Shown piece after piece: positions 17,951 to 28,233 of a DNA stretch of 64,000 bases; positions within the stretch are counted from its first letter, which is position 1, and every line of letters starts with the position of its first letter. Both the position numbers and the translations under genes were made by a program. The DNA is from Alphaproteobacteria bacterium (GTDB lineage: Bacteria > Pseudomonadota > Alphaproteobacteria > Micropepsales > Micropepsaceae): contig JAGOBA010000002.1 in assembly GCA_017983635.1 (NCBI GenBank), forward strand, positions 124,001 through 188,000. The letters run 5' to 3'. The notes beneath the pieces were generated by a model. That model was not told where the DNA came from. It ran no database searches and worked only from the letters and a program-made list of their open reading frames with translations.

Positions 17951-18727
17951 TCAATTGAACCATTGCCGTGGCGAGCGAGCGACGTCGATGATATCGCCGA
18001 GATCGTCGGGGATCGGCATCGGCTTGAACGCGCTCACATTGGCGCCACCGGTGTTTCCTTGCGGGATAAGCCCGATCCAGGTCTTGGTCGCCGCGCCGAT
18101 CAAGCGCGCGATCTGGCCAACGACTTCGCGGGCGCTATGGTGGCGCAGCCCCCAGCCGAGCATCCGCAGGTGCACACGAACATGTTGCACGGTCGATCTT
18201 TGACCCAAAACATGGGCGCGCTCAAGATGACGAAAGGCGACAAGAGGCTCGCCGGCCTGTTCGGCCGCTTGCGCGGCGTTGAGTTCGACTTGCACGTAAG
18301 CACCGATGCGGTGGCCGAACGACAGGCGATTGTGTTCGTCAATCCGTTTCGAAAGAAGCCGCCACGCCAGATAGACAGCAGCGAAGGCATCGATACTGGC
18401 GCAGAACATCGGCCACCAGGCTGGCACGCCAGCGTTTGTCACCGCATGTCCGTGAACCAGATCGAGGGCGGCGTGGCCGGCCAAGGCCGCTGCCACGATC
18501 CAAAGGCTGGTCTTGAATCCGATCACCGCGAGGCATACGAACCCCATCGAGATCGCAACTTCAACGTAAAGGGCGCTGACATCGTTGCCGATGACGGCAA
18601 ACAACGCGTAGTAGGACGCGATCACGATCATCATGACCGGGTAGAACGCCCGGTCGCGCTCGAGTCCGGCAACTGTGCCAAGGCCGCAAGCGGCAAGCCC
18701 TAGAACAATCCCAACAACGTATTCCAT
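17951..18727 (-). CDS. Membrane domain fused to DUF3703 protein
   Basis: 258-aa protein of unknown function with two modules. Residues 1-125 form about four or five hydrophobic helices, ending GHAALDLVHGHAVTNAGVPAW then WPMFCASIDAFAAVYLAW; this resembles the small DUF6010-like membrane proteins, an uncertain match. Residues 135-245 match DUF3703: AFRHLERAHVLGQRSTVQHV and the C-terminal IPQGNTGGANVSAFKPMPIP. The histidine-rich HLERAH, HVRVHLRML and LRHHS segments could bind metal (inference). In other genomes I recall these modules as separate neighbours, so a fusion is notable. It sits 73 nt after the metallothionein gene. Confidence 0.75.
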   Translation of the reverse strand: MEYVVGIVLGLAACGLGTVAGLERDRAFYPVMMIVIASYYALFAVIGNDVSALYVEVAISMGFVCLAVIGFKTSLWIVAAALAGHAALDLVHGHAVTNAGVPAWWPMFCASIDAFAAVYLAWRLLSKRIDEHNRLSFGHRIGAYVQVELNAAQAAEQAGEPLVAFRHLERAHVLGQRSTVQHVRVHLRMLGWGLRHHSAREVVGQIARLIGAATKTWIGLIPQGNTGGANVSAFKPMPIPDDLGDIIDVARSPRQWFN

Positions 18728-18760
18728 GTCAAATCACCTTCGATCGGAGTGAGTGGCGCC

Positions 18761-18792
18761 GGCCCGAGCTTCATCATGCAGAAGCTCGGGCC
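18761..18792 (-). terminator. Strong 12-bp hairpin after the metallothionein gene
   Basis: Perfect inverted repeat GGCCCGAGCTTC (18761-18772) and GAAGCTCGGGCC (18781-18792) with an 8-nt loop, starting 8 nt after the metallothionein stop. There is no T-run on either side, so it is more likely a 3'-stabilising or partial-termination hairpin that sets metallothionein mRNA above the downstream genes. Confidence 0.6.
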
Positions 18793-18799
18793 GAAGAGT

Positions 18800-18934
18800 T
18801 CAGGACGCGCAGGTGCAGTCCGCACCGCAGGATTTCGTGTTGCAGCGGCAGTTGTCACCACAGCCGCAGCTTGGACCGCAAGCGCAACCGGTGGCGCTGG
18901 AGGTGTTGAGGCGAGAGGCAGATGCGTTGTTCAT
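18800..18934 (-). CDS. Small cysteine-rich metallothionein
   Basis: A 44-aa protein with nine cysteines (C17, C19, C23, C25, C29, C31, C36, C40, C42) in CxC and CxxxC spacing: GCACGPSCGCGDNCRC followed by SCGADCTC. It contains no aromatic residue and no histidine. This is the composition of a metal-thiolate storage peptide; the CGPSCGCGDNCRC arrangement recalls fungal and plant-like metallothioneins more than cyanobacterial SmtA, which has histidines. GGAG lies six nt before the ATG at 18932-18934. Upstream is an AraC regulator and downstream a strong hairpin, then a histidine-rich membrane/DUF3703 gene. Likely role: sequestering Cu(I), Zn or Cd in the cytosol (inference). Too short to be found by length-filtered gene calling. 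Confidence 0.85.
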   Translation of the reverse strand: MNNASASRLNTSSATGCACGPSCGCGDNCRCNTKSCGADCTCAS

Positions 18935-19023
18935 TTTCGTCTCCGTGGATCAGGCATTGGTTGATGTCCGTCAGGACACGCCATACCTAATCCCGGGAAT
19001 GCTCCATCGCTTGAATGAAACGG

Positions 19024-19791
19024 CTACGACATTTCGAGCGCGGCTGCGGGTATGCCGAACATGCGCTTGAATGTGCGGCTCAAGTGGGCGGAATCGGAAA
19101 ATCCGGCCTCCTGGGCGGCCTCCGTGAGCGTCCTGCCTGCGACGTGCGCATCGACGGCACGTACCAGACGCAACCAAAGCACATACGTGCGAAAGGGCAG
19201 ACCCGTTTCCTCGACAAACAAATGGCTTGCCCGGCTGGGAGACAATCGAACGCTTTGCGCGGCCTCATCTATGCCGACGGAACGATCCAGATTGCCGGCC
19301 GCCCACTTGATGATTTGCCGCACGCGGCGATCCGGCTCGACGGCCCGCGCGTGACCGGCAATACGGTCGCCGATTGTCATCCCCGCGTCGCGCAACGCAC
19401 CGCGGGGATCATGCGGATGCCGGAATGCCTCGAGGATGAGATTGGGTGCATCCCGCGACTCTGCCGCTGTGACGGCAGCCGCTGGCCTACCTTGCATCAA
19501 CTGTTCGAGCGTGCGTCCGGCGCGGCTCTCGGGTTCGACAAACAGATGCGAAATCAAGCCGCGCGCCTCGAAGGCGTGCGTTGTATCCGGCGACACGATG
19601 GCGGAGGGACCCGCCATGACGCGGTCCTCAAGGTGAAAACTGAAGCTGCCGCCAAGTGAAAACGTGAGCTGAAACGCATGATGGGCGTGCATCTCGGTGC
19701 GTATGGGCGCTTCGGCTCCGCCGAGCACGTCAAGCACCCAAAGACTACCGCCTTCCCAAAAAGCAATGCGACCGGCTGCAATCGTCTCCAT
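19024..19791 (-). CDS. AraC family transcriptional regulator
   Basis: The N-terminal half (residues 1-130) is a cupin-like sensor: MHAHHAFQLTFSLGGSFSFHLEDRVMAGPSAIVSPDTTH. The C-terminal AraC DNA-binding domain (about 155-255) has two HTH units, VGIDEAAQSVRLSPSRASHLF and LTEAAQEAGFSDSAHLSRTFKRMFG. The sensor histidines (HAHH) may bind an effector or metal. It is 89 nt upstream of the metallothionein gene on the same strand, so it probably controls that cassette. The ATG at 19789-19791 was chosen; a GTG at 19809 is possible. Confidence 0.88.
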   Translation of the reverse strand: METIAAGRIAFWEGGSLWVLDVLGGAEAPIRTEMHAHHAFQLTFSLGGSFSFHLEDRVMAGPSAIVSPDTTHAFEARGLISHLFVEPESRAGRTLEQLMQGRPAAAVTAAESRDAPNLILEAFRHPHDPRGALRDAGMTIGDRIAGHARAVEPDRRVRQIIKWAAGNLDRSVGIDEAAQSVRLSPSRASHLFVEETGLPFRTYVLWLRLVRAVDAHVAGRTLTEAAQEAGFSDSAHLSRTFKRMFGIPAAALEMS

Positions 19792-19842
19792 CGGTCGATC
19801 ATAAGGCACTCCCGCGCGCGCGGCAGCTGCAAAACAGATGCG

Positions 19843-20316
19843 CTACCCCATCAACACCCGCCGCCGCTCCAGGCTCTCCGCCGGCCAGAGCTTCGCGCGC
19901 TCGTAGTAGCCTTTGCGGACCGGCACCTTGCCCGAAAGCTCGACCCACTTCTGCTTGGTCGAGGTGAAAATGTGAACGTCCGGCGGACAAAGATCGGGCT
20001 TGTCGAGCGTGCCAACGCGCACGAACGCGATCTTCGGGCTCGAATAGTGGCTCCAGAGTGCGATCCTGCAATCGATGCAGCGGAGAATCTTTTGACCGCT
20101 CCCGCTCGCCGACGGCGTCTTCACGACTTCCGGCGTCCCACGCAAAATCTTTACGCGATCCGTCTCGATCATCGCGTTGATCACGAACGCCGAGCCGGTT
20201 TCGCGCTGACACCATGTGCAATGACAGCAATTCACGAATAGCGGTTTCGTGGTCAGCCGATAGCGCACTGCCCGGCAAGTGCATCCGCCCTCGGCCGGAA
20301 AAAGCTTCGCCGCCAT
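19843..20316 (-). CDS. GFA/CENP-V family zinc protein
   Basis: Glutathione-dependent formaldehyde-activating (GFA) fold protein of 157 aa. Zinc ligands are visible as C12/C14, C31-x-C33-x2-C36 and C80-x2-C83 (GGCTCRAVRY, CCHCTWCQRETGSAF, LRCIDCRIALW). GFA members were first linked to S-hydroxymethylglutathione formation, but most have unknown substrates. It lies between the AraC regulator and the Do-type protease on the same strand; only 8 nt separate it from the protease stop. Confidence 0.88.
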   Translation of the reverse strand: MAAKLFPAEGGCTCRAVRYRLTTKPLFVNCCHCTWCQRETGSAFVINAMIETDRVKILRGTPEVVKTPSASGSGQKILRCIDCRIALWSHYSSPKIAFVRVGTLDKPDLCPPDVHIFTSTKQKWVELSGKVPVRKGYYERAKLWPAESLERRRVLMG

Positions 20317-20324
20317 GCGTGGTC

Positions 20325-21704
20325 TCAGTTTGGGCTAAGCTTTACCGGAATATGCACTTTGCCCCCGGCGCGCGTTTCCACGAACAGCAACACGGACGGC
20401 CGCTTCTGCGCCCGCGCTTGCTCGATCGCCAAATTGACGTCCGTGAGAGAGCCGACATCGGCCGTGCCGACGGCCACGATCCGGTCGCCCTCGCGCAAAC
20501 CCTTCAGTGCCGCCTCGCTTGCCGGATCGATATGCGTGACCAGCACACCGGCCGCTTCCGTCGCCAACGCGAACGACGTCCGCACTTCCGCGGTGATGGT
20601 CTTCAGCCCAAGCCCGAGCGACGTAAGCTTCACCTCATCGACCGCCGCGTTACCCGCCGTCGCCGGCACCTCAAGCTCCGCCACCTGATCGCGCTTCGCA
20701 ACCGTGACCGTCACCGAAATCGTCTTGTTGTCGCGCCAGATCGTGAAGGTCGCCGACTGCCCAACCTGCAGCGCAGCAATCTTGCGCGAGGCTTCGCGGT
20801 TGTCCTTCACCGCTTCGCCATTGATCTTCAAGATCACGTCGCCGCGCTTGATGCCGGCCTTCTGGGCCGGGCTGCCGTCGATCGTATCGGTCACAAGCGC
20901 GCCATTCGCATTCGGAAGACCCAGCGCGGTTGCCGACTCGTCGCTAAGGCTCTCGATCTGCACGCCGAGGAACCCGCGGCTGACCGTGCCCGTCGCTCGC
21001 AAATCCTGCACCACGCGCTGCACCGTGGAAGAGGGAATGGCAAAGCCGATACCGCTCGCCAACTCGCCGCTCGACGTCGGATAACCGAGCGTGTTCATGC
21101 CGACCACGCGGCCCGAGAGATCGAACGTCGGCCCGCCCGAGTTGCCGTGATTGATCGCGGCGTCAACTTGCAGGTAATCCGTGAACGCTGCGCTCCCGAC
21201 CTCGTCGCGGCCACGCGCCGAGACGATCCCCGCGGTCACTGTGCCGCCAAGCCCGAACGGATTGCCGATCGCAACCACCCAGTCGCCGACCTTCACGCGG
21301 CGATAATCCGCAAAAACCACCGCCTGGAATTTCTTCGGCGCATCGACCTTTAGCAGCGCCACATCCGTCGCCTGGTCGCGCCCGATCACGCGAACCTTGT
21401 ACTTCGTACCGTCCGAAAACGTGACCTCGACATCGTTCGACGTCAGGATCACGTGTGCGTTCGTGACGATGTAGCCTTCGGCGTCGATCACGAAACCCGA
21501 ACCAAGCGCCGTACCGCTCTTCGCGCCGCTGGTCACCTTCGCCGCAACGCTAACGACCGAAGGCCGTACACTGTCGACGAGCCCCGAGAGGCTCGGCAGC
21601 GAAACCGTGGCCGCACTCGCGATTCCGGACACACTCGCCGTCAGCGCGATCGCGACTGCACCCAACACAGTGACCGAACGAATTTTGGACGAAACGCGCG
21701 CCAT
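20325..21704 (-). CDS. Periplasmic Do/DegP-type serine protease with two PDZ domains
   Basis: HtrA-family protease for envelope protein quality control. A signal peptide covers about residues 1-31 (VTVLGAVAIALTASVSG, cut near ASA). The trypsin-like domain has the full triad: H84 (TNAHVI), D114 (TDVALLKV) and S189 (GNSGGP). Two PDZ domains follow (about 265-355 and 365-455), the first with GSPAQKAGIKRGDVILKING and the second with ASEAALKGLREGDRIVAV. The ATG at 21702-21704 has GGGGAA four nt upstream; a TTG at 21722 is a weaker alternative. No clear heat-shock promoter was seen. Confidence 0.93.
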   Translation of the reverse strand: MARVSSKIRSVTVLGAVAIALTASVSGIASAATVSLPSLSGLVDSVRPSVVSVAAKVTSGAKSGTALGSGFVIDAEGYIVTNAHVILTSNDVEVTFSDGTKYKVRVIGRDQATDVALLKVDAPKKFQAVVFADYRRVKVGDWVVAIGNPFGLGGTVTAGIVSARGRDEVGSAAFTDYLQVDAAINHGNSGGPTFDLSGRVVGMNTLGYPTSSGELASGIGFAIPSSTVQRVVQDLRATGTVSRGFLGVQIESLSDESATALGLPNANGALVTDTIDGSPAQKAGIKRGDVILKINGEAVKDNREASRKIAALQVGQSATFTIWRDNKTISVTVTVAKRDQVAELEVPATAGNAAVDEVKLTSLGLGLKTITAEVRTSFALATEAAGVLVTHIDPASEAALKGLREGDRIVAVGTADVGSLTDVNLAIEQARAQKRPSVLLFVETRAGGKVHIPVKLSPN

Positions 21705-21838
21705 CAGGTTCCCCGAAGTCAAACTAGCTACCCGGAGAAAAGCTTACAGAAGGACGTGCCGTAGCGAAATGCGTCGCGGGAGTTTTCTCACGCACTTTAT
21801 GAGGGAGTAGCCCAAGTGAATTCCCCCTGAGGACGATT

Positions 21839-22381
21839 CTAGAACTTCCGAAACCTGTCCATGACCCAGGCACGCCGCCGCGGATCGACCGCATGCTGCA
21901 CTTCGGTCACGAAATGCCGCCTGGCGTCGTGGATCCGCTCGACGAAGCTCGCTCGAAGTTGATCGTCCGCGCGCTGCAACTCCACGACCGTATCGTAAAC
22001 GGCAACGACATGATCGAGCACAGCCTGCCGCGTGCCCCGATAGGCGCCGGGCTTTTCATCATCGGTCGGCTTACGGCCGATATTGGGAAAGAACCACCGG
22101 CCCTCGTCGATCAGCGCCGAAAGATTGACCGCAAGGCTCAATGCCCGTTCGTGAACCGAGGTCGCACTCACGTTCGTCACCACGGCCACGTGGTAGGCCT
22201 CAGACATCGCGGCAACGACACGGTTGGCCCAGTTCATCACCTGACTGTCGTTGTTGAACTTCAACGATTCGACGCTGACCCGCGTCTGGCGTGAGGCGAT
22301 CGCCAGATTGATCAGCAGAGCAATAACGGAAATCGCCGCCGACAGAACCCCAACCCAATCGGACAATTGGAAGTCGCTCAT
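21839..22381 (-). CDS. Hypothetical single-span membrane protein
   Basis: Unrecognised 180-aa protein. An N-terminal hydrophobic helix (about residues 10-30, [18 protein letters not shown]) is followed by a soluble, mostly helical domain with [25 protein letters not shown] and [22 protein letters not shown]. Similar small anchored proteins are scattered in proteobacteria without assigned function. Its ATG overlaps the mutS stop by 4 nt, so it is translated from the mutS message. The 117-nt stretch after it, up to the protease start, holds no gene. Confidence 0.7.
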   Translation of the reverse strand: MSDFQLSDWVGVLSAAISVIALLINLAIASRQTRVSVESLKFNNDSQVMNWANRVVAAMSEAYHVAVVTNVSATSVHERALSLAVNLSALIDEGRWFFPNIGRKPTDDEKPGAYRGTRQAVLDHVVAVYDTVVELQRADDQLRASFVERIHDARRHFVTEVQHAVDPRRRAWVMDRFRKF

Positions 22382-25077
22382 TGTGGCCGGTCCTTCAGGA
22401 GCGCTTTGAGATCGTAAACGAGTTGCAATGCCGCACGCGGACTGAGTTCGTCAACGTTGACGTCTTTCAGTTTTGCCTCAACCTGCGATTCTTGTGACGG
22501 CTGTGCAGTCGGCGCACTCGCGGCGAACAGCGGCAACTCGTCGACGACCGTCTTCGCCCGCCGTCCGCTGTCGCCGCGTTCCAGCGCATGCAGCACCGCT
22601 TGCGCACGCGTGAGCACATCCTTGGGCAGCCCGGCAAGCTTTGCGACCTGAATGCCGTAGGAACGATCCGCCGCCCCAGGCACGACCTCGTGCAGGAACA
22701 CGATCCCGCCCTGCCACTCCTTCACCCGCACCGTTACGTTTGCGACGCCATCGAGCCGCGTGCTCAAACCCGTAAGCTCGTGATAGTGCGTCGCGAACAA
22801 CGCGCGCGAACGATTGACGCCGTTCAAGCGCTCGACGGTCGCCCACGCGATCGAGAGTCCGTCGAACGTCGCCGTGCCGCGCCCGATCTCATCCAAAATG
22901 ACCAGCGATCGCTCCGTCGCCTGATTCAAGATCGCCGCCGTCTCGACCATCTCGACCATGAACGTCGAGCGCCCCCGCGCCAGATCGTCGGCGGCACCAA
23001 CGCGGCTGAACAAGCGGTCGACGATCCCGATCTCCGCCGACGCCGCTGGCACAAACGACCCGGCCTGCGCCAAGATGGCGATCAGCGCGTTTTGCCGAAG
23101 AAACGTCGACTTGCCGGCCATGTTCGGCCCCGTCACCAGCCAAAGCCGCGTGCCTCCCGACGACAGATCGCAATCGTTCGCGACAAACCCTTGCGCCTCG
23201 CGCTTCAGCGCCGCCTCCACCACCGGATGGCGCCCGCGTGAAATCTTGAACGCCTGACCGGGCGTAATCGCAGGCCGAACGTAATCGCCCTCGACCGCAA
23301 GCTCCGCCAACCCGGCCAGCACATCCATCCGCGCGACCACACCTGCAATCTCGCCCAAAGCCCCGGCCGCCGCGCGCACATCGCCGACGAGTTCATCGAA
23401 AATCGCAAGCTCGATCGCAATCGCCTCGCCCGCCGCATCTGCAATCTTCGATGCAAGCTCCGCCAGTTCCGCGTTCGTATGCCGTTGCGCCTGCGCCGTC
23501 GTTTGCCGATGCACGAACGCGCGCCCCGTCTCCGTCGTCTTCAGCTTCTCCGCGTTCGCAGCCGTAATCTCGATGTGATAGCCGAGCACATTGTTGTGCC
23601 GCACTTTCAGCGACCCGATCCCGGTCTCTTCCTTAAGCCGGCCCTCGAGATCGACGATCACGCGCCGCGCGTCGTCGCGCAGCGTCCGCGCCGCGTCGAG
23701 TCGCTGATGCGCGCCGGTCGCGACAAACCCGCCGTCGCGCGCGAACAACCGCAAATCGGGCCCAAGCTGGGTTGAAAGCTTTGCCTCCAACCCCGCAACC
23801 GCCGCGCCAGCGTCTTGCAGCCGCCTGAACTCCCGCGCAAGCGATTGCGGCAACGCCGCCAGCGCATCCTCCTTGCGCGTCACAGCTTCCGGCAAGGTCA
23901 GCGCCAACGACAACGCATCGCGCACGGCACCCAAATCGCGCGGGCCGCCGCGATCGACGCTCAATCGCGACAGCGCCCGCGCCATATCCGGCATACGCCT
24001 GAGCACGCCCCGCGTCACATCGCGCGCCGCCGCATTCCCGGCAAAATAGCCGACGCCATCAAGCCGCGCCTCGATCGCACCCACATCGGTCAGCGGTGCC
24101 AAGATACGCTCCGCCAGTTCGCGGCCGCCCGCCGCCGTCAACGTCCGATCGATCGTCGCGAGCAAGCTTCCCTGCGTCTCGCCCGACAACGTCTGCACCA
24201 GCTCCAGATTGCGCCGTGTCGCCGCATCCATCGCCATCACATGTGCTTGTGCTTGCTGGCGCGGCGGTGAAAGCGCGGGCAGCTTGCCCTTTTGCGTCAA
24301 CTCCAAGTAGCCGAGCACCGCGCCCGCCGCAGCGATTTCCGCGCGCGAAAAACTTCCGAACGCATCAAGCGCCGAGACATTCAGCTGCGACTTCAACAAA
24401 CGCTCGCCGACGGCGGAATCGAACTTCAGCGCCGGCAACAACGTCGCCCGCGCGCCCATCTCGCGCACAAGAGCCACAACCGCCTCTTCGCCGGCGAGCG
24501 CATCGGGCACCAACAACTCCGCCGGTTCGATCCGTGCCACTGTCTGTCCCAACATCGCGGGCTCGACCGCCGTGACATGAAACGACCCGTCGGAAATGTC
24601 CGCCCAGGCGAGCGCATAGGCCCCCGCCACGCGCGCCAACGCCGCAAGATAGTTATGCCGCCGCGCACTCAAGAGCTGGTCTTCGGTGAGCGTCCCCGGC
24701 GTGACGACACGCACGACTTCGCGCGCGACCACCGACTTCGACCCGCGCTTCTTCGCCTCGGCCGGGTCTTCGGTCTGCTCGCACACCGCGACCTTGAAGC
24801 CCTTCCTGATCAAGGTCAGCAAATAGTTCTCGGCCGAATGCACCGGCACGCCGCACATCGCGATGTCGGCGTCGTTGTGCTTGCCCCGCTTGGTTAGCGC
24901 GATATCGAGCGCCGCCGACGCCTTCACCGCATCGTCGAAGAACAGCTCGTAAAAGTCCCCCATGCGGTAGAACAGCAAATAGTCCGCATGCTCGCGCTTG
25001 ATGGCCAAATACTGCGCCATCATCGGCGTCGCGCGCTCTTCCTCGCGCTCGACTTGCGCTGCCGCCTGCACCGTCAC
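22378..25077 (-). CDS. mutS: DNA mismatch repair protein MutS
   Basis: Mismatch recognition ATPase. The N-terminal domain has the mismatch-binding Phe-x-Glu context in [12 protein letters not shown] (FYE, about residue 43) and [11 protein letters not shown]. The core and clamp domains follow, and the ATPase carries Walker [10 protein letters not shown] at about residues 649-657, then [22 protein letters not shown] and [21 protein letters not shown] (Walker B and signature). The C-terminal tail ends with a helical segment ([16 protein letters not shown]). Length 899 aa is normal. It diverges from maeB with 123 nt between. Confidence 0.97.
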   Translation of the reverse strand: MTVQAAAQVEREEERATPMMAQYLAIKREHADYLLFYRMGDFYELFFDDAVKASAALDIALTKRGKHNDADIAMCGVPVHSAENYLLTLIRKGFKVAVCEQTEDPAEAKKRGSKSVVAREVVRVVTPGTLTEDQLLSARRHNYLAALARVAGAYALAWADISDGSFHVTAVEPAMLGQTVARIEPAELLVPDALAGEEAVVALVREMGARATLLPALKFDSAVGERLLKSQLNVSALDAFGSFSRAEIAAAGAVLGYLELTQKGKLPALSPPRQQAQAHVMAMDAATRRNLELVQTLSGETQGSLLATIDRTLTAAGGRELAERILAPLTDVGAIEARLDGVGYFAGNAAARDVTRGVLRRMPDMARALSRLSVDRGGPRDLGAVRDALSLALTLPEAVTRKEDALAALPQSLAREFRRLQDAGAAVAGLEAKLSTQLGPDLRLFARDGGFVATGAHQRLDAARTLRDDARRVIVDLEGRLKEETGIGSLKVRHNNVLGYHIEITAANAEKLKTTETGRAFVHRQTTAQAQRHTNAELAELASKIADAAGEAIAIELAIFDELVGDVRAAAGALGEIAGVVARMDVLAGLAELAVEGDYVRPAITPGQAFKISRGRHPVVEAALKREAQGFVANDCDLSSGGTRLWLVTGPNMAGKSTFLRQNALIAILAQAGSFVPAASAEIGIVDRLFSRVGAADDLARGRSTFMVEMVETAAILNQATERSLVILDEIGRGTATFDGLSIAWATVERLNGVNRSRALFATHYHELTGLSTRLDGVANVTVRVKEWQGGIVFLHEVVPGAADRSYGIQVAKLAGLPKDVLTRAQAVLHALERGDSGRRAKTVVDELPLFAASAPTAQPSQESQVEAKLKDVNVDELSPRAALQLVYDLKALLKDRPQ

Positions 25078-25200
25078 CCCGAGGGCCTCCAGCCTTGCGA
25101 AAGAGCCTTGTGCCGCCCTGTGGACGGCCTGTATTCAAAGCTCACAGAAATCGATCCCGCACCGGACCGCTGCGTCCCGCGCGAACCAAACGGCGAGTCC

Positions 25201-27462
25201 ATGTCGAAAAAGCGTCCATTTACGGATCAAGAAGCCCTTCTTTTTCATAGCCAGCCCAAGCCTGGCAAGCTGGAAATCACGCCCTCAAAACCGATGGCGA
25301 CGCAGCGCGACTTGAGCCTCGCCTATTCCCCCGGCGTTGCCGTACCGGTGCGCGAGATCGCGAGAGAACCATCCACAGCTTATGACTACACCGCCAAAGG
25401 CAACCTCGTCGCCGTGATCTCAAACGGCACGGCGATTCTGGGCTTGGGCGACCTGGGTGCGCTCGCCTCAAAACCCGTGATGGAAGGCAAAGCCGTCCTC
25501 TTCAAGCGCTTCGCCGACGTGGATTCGATCGACCTCGAAGTCGACACCAGCGACGTCGACCAGTTCATCAACTGCGTGCGCTACTTGGGCCCGACCTTCG
25601 GCGGTATCAACCTCGAAGACATCAAGGCCCCCGACTGCTTCATCATCGAGCAGCGCCTGCGCGAGCTGATGTCGATCCCCGTCTTCCACGACGATCAGCA
25701 CGGCACCGCGATCATTACGGCCGCCGGCCTGATCAACGCGCTCTATCTCACCGGCCGCGACATCAAGAAAACGAAGGTCGTCGTCAACGGCGCCGGCGCA
25801 GCCGCGATCGCCTGCCTCGAACTCGTCAAAGCCATGGGCCTGCCAAACGAAAACGCCGTCCTGTGCGACACCAAAGGCGTCATCTACAAAGGCCGCACCG
25901 AAGGCATGAACCAGTGGAAGTCTGCGCACGCCGTCACCACAAAAGCGCGCTCGCTCGCCGAAGCCTTGGTCGGCGCCGACGTCCTGCTGGGCCTCTCCGT
26001 CAAAGACGCAGTCACGCAGGACATGGTGAAGTCGATGGCGGCGAAGCCCATCATCTTCGCCTGCGCAAACCCCGACCCTGAGATCACACCGGAAGATGTC
26101 CAAGCCGTCCGCTCCGACGCGATCGTGGCGACCGGCCGCTCCGACTATCCCAACCAAGTGAACAATGTCTTGGGCTTCCCCTACATCTTCCGCGGCGCGC
26201 TCGACGTGCGGGCGCGCACGATTAACGACGAAATGAAGATTGCGGCCGCCCACGCGCTTGCCGACCTCGCGCGCCAAGACGTCCCCGACGAGGTCGCCGC
26301 CGCCTATCACACCGCGCGCCCGAAGTTCGGCCCCGACTACATCATCCCGGTTCCGTTCGACCCGCGGCTGATCTCGACCGTCCCCGTCGCCGTCGCGAAA
26401 GCGGCGATGGCGTCAGGCGTCGCGCAGAAGCCGATTGCCGACCTCGACCGCTACAAGAACGATCTGGCTTCGCGCCTCGACCCGGTCGCGTCGATCGTTC
26501 AACGCGTCGTCGCCCGTGTGCGCCTGCAGCCCAAGCGCATGGTCTTCGCCGAGGGCGAAGAAGAGGCCGTCATCCGCGCCGCGCTCACCTACCAAAACTC
26601 GGGCCTCGGCAAGTCGATCCTGATCGGCGACCCCGAACGCATCCGCGAGACCGTCCGCCACGCCGGCCTCGAAGACACGGCCGATCTTGAGATTCAATTC
26701 CCGCAAAAGAGCCCGCGCACCCAGGAATATGCCGAGGCGCTCTACAAGCGCTGGCAGCGCCGCGGCTCGCTGTTCCGCGACTGCGTGCGCCAAGTCACGT
26801 ACGACCGCAACATCTACGGCGCGTCAGTCATTGCCGCCGGCCACGCCGACGCGATGGTCACCGGCGTGACGCGCCACTACTCTGTCGCGCTCAACGACGT
26901 CCGCCACGTGCTCGACGCCAAGCCCGGCGAACGCATGATCGGCGTCTCGATCATTCTCGACAAAGGCCGCACCGTCTTCGTCGCCGATACGAACGTGCAC
27001 GAAATGCCCTCACCCGAGGAACTCGTGGACATCACCATCCAAGCCGCCGCCTGCGCCCGCCGCTTTGGCTACGAACCGCGCGTCGCATTGCTCGCCTATT
27101 CGACATTCGGCCAGCCCTGGGGCGAACGCTCGCAGCGTGTGCGCGAAGCCGTCGAACTACTCGACAAGCGCGGCACCGACTTCGAATACGACGGCGAAAT
27201 GAACGCCGACATCGCGCTCGACATGGAGCGTATGGCGCGCTACCCGCACTGCCGCCTCAAAGGCCCCGCCAACGTGCTGATCATGCCGGCGATCCACTCG
27301 GCCTCGATCTCGACCATGATGACCGAAGTCATCGGCGGCGCGACCGTGATCGGCCCGCTCCTGGTCGGCCTCTCGAAGTCGGTCCAGATCGCCCCCTTGG
27401 GCGCCACGATGAGCGACATCGTCAACATGGCGGCGCTTGCCGCTTACAACATCTCGAGTTGA
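25201..27462 (+). CDS. maeB: NADP-dependent malic enzyme with phosphotransacetylase domain
   Basis: Converts malate to pyruvate and CO2 with NADP reduction. The N-terminal malic-enzyme half (about residues 1-430) has [49 protein letters not shown] and the nucleotide motif [14 protein letters not shown]. The C-terminal half (about 435-750) resembles phosphotransacetylase and usually acts as an acetyl-CoA-sensing regulatory module rather than an enzyme. Length 753 aa is typical of MaeB. The ATG at 25201 was chosen; the open frame upstream overlaps divergent mutS. PHB genes nearby would draw on the acetyl-CoA and NADPH it influences. Confidence 0.96.
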   Translation: MSKKRPFTDQEALLFHSQPKPGKLEITPSKPMATQRDLSLAYSPGVAVPVREIAREPSTAYDYTAKGNLVAVISNGTAILGLGDLGALASKPVMEGKAVLFKRFADVDSIDLEVDTSDVDQFINCVRYLGPTFGGINLEDIKAPDCFIIEQRLRELMSIPVFHDDQHGTAIITAAGLINALYLTGRDIKKTKVVVNGAGAAAIACLELVKAMGLPNENAVLCDTKGVIYKGRTEGMNQWKSAHAVTTKARSLAEALVGADVLLGLSVKDAVTQDMVKSMAAKPIIFACANPDPEITPEDVQAVRSDAIVATGRSDYPNQVNNVLGFPYIFRGALDVRARTINDEMKIAAAHALADLARQDVPDEVAAAYHTARPKFGPDYIIPVPFDPRLISTVPVAVAKAAMASGVAQKPIADLDRYKNDLASRLDPVASIVQRVVARVRLQPKRMVFAEGEEEAVIRAALTYQNSGLGKSILIGDPERIRETVRHAGLEDTADLEIQFPQKSPRTQEYAEALYKRWQRRGSLFRDCVRQVTYDRNIYGASVIAAGHADAMVTGVTRHYSVALNDVRHVLDAKPGERMIGVSIILDKGRTVFVADTNVHEMPSPEELVDITIQAAACARRFGYEPRVALLAYSTFGQPWGERSQRVREAVELLDKRGTDFEYDGEMNADIALDMERMARYPHCRLKGPANVLIMPAIHSASISTMMTEVIGGATVIGPLLVGLSKSVQIAPLGATMSDIVNMAALAAYNISS

Positions 27463-27465
27463 GCC

Positions 27466-28233
27466 ATGCTGAACATCCACCTCGTTCCCTGCCTCAGCGA
27501 CAACTACGCCTACCTGGTGCACGACACCGCCACCAACAGCGTCGCCGTCGTCGACCCATCTGAGGCCGGGCCGGTGATCGCCGCGCTGAAAGCGCACAGC
27601 CTCAGGCTCACCCACATACTGAACACGCACCACCACCTCGATCACACCGGCGGCAACCTACTGCTGAAAGAAGAGACCGGCGCAAAGGTGATCGGCCCGC
27701 GCGCCGATCGTGACCGCATTCCCGGTATCGACGAAGAAGTGGGCGAAGGCGACACCTGGATCCTCGGCCAAGCCAAAGCGAAAATCTTCGACATCCCGGC
27801 CCACACCAAAGGCCACATCGCCTTCTGGTTCGAGGCCGATAAAGCCGTCTTCACCGGCGACACGATGTTCGCCATGGGCTGCGGCCGCCTATTCGAAGGG
27901 ACGCCCGCACAGATGTGGTCGAGCCTCTCGAAGCTTGCAGCCTTGCCCACCGACACGCGCGTCTATTGCGGCCACGAATACACGCTCTCGAACGGCCGCT
28001 TCGCGGTGACGCTCGAGCCGAACAACGCGGCACTGAACAAGCGCATGGCCGACGTCGAGCGCCTGCGTGCTGAAGGCAAGCCGACGATCCCCTCGACGAT
28101 CGGCCTTGAGCGCGAGACGAACCCGTTCCTGCGCCCCGCAAGCCCGGAACTGCGCAAATCGCTGGCCCTCGAATCCGCGGACACCGTCGAAGTCTTCGCC
28201 GAAACCCGCCGCCGCAAAGACGTCTTCAAGTGA
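27466..28233 (+). CDS. gloB: Hydroxyacylglutathione hydrolase (glyoxalase II)
   Basis: Hydrolyses S-lactoylglutathione to lactate and glutathione. The metallo-beta-lactamase dinuclear metal motif is THHHLDHTGG (about residues 51-60), with further ligands in HTKGHIAFW and FTGDTMFAMGCGRLFEG and in CGHEYTLSN. The C-terminal glutathione-binding domain has RAEGKPTIPSTIGLERETNPFLR. Length 255 aa is normal. Starts 4 nt after the maeB stop and overlaps the following cupin gene. Confidence 0.96.
   Translation: MLNIHLVPCLSDNYAYLVHDTATNSVAVVDPSEAGPVIAALKAHSLRLTHILNTHHHLDHTGGNLLLKEETGAKVIGPRADRDRIPGIDEEVGEGDTWILGQAKAKIFDIPAHTKGHIAFWFEADKAVFTGDTMFAMGCGRLFEGTPAQMWSSLSKLAALPTDTRVYCGHEYTLSNGRFAVTLEPNNAALNKRMADVERLRAEGKPTIPSTIGLERETNPFLRPASPELRKSLALESADTVEVFAETRRRKDVFK

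Noticed and set aside
25468..26310. 280-codon minus-strand frame within maeB
   Set aside because: Antisense to conserved malic-enzyme sequence; mirrored codon pattern explains it.
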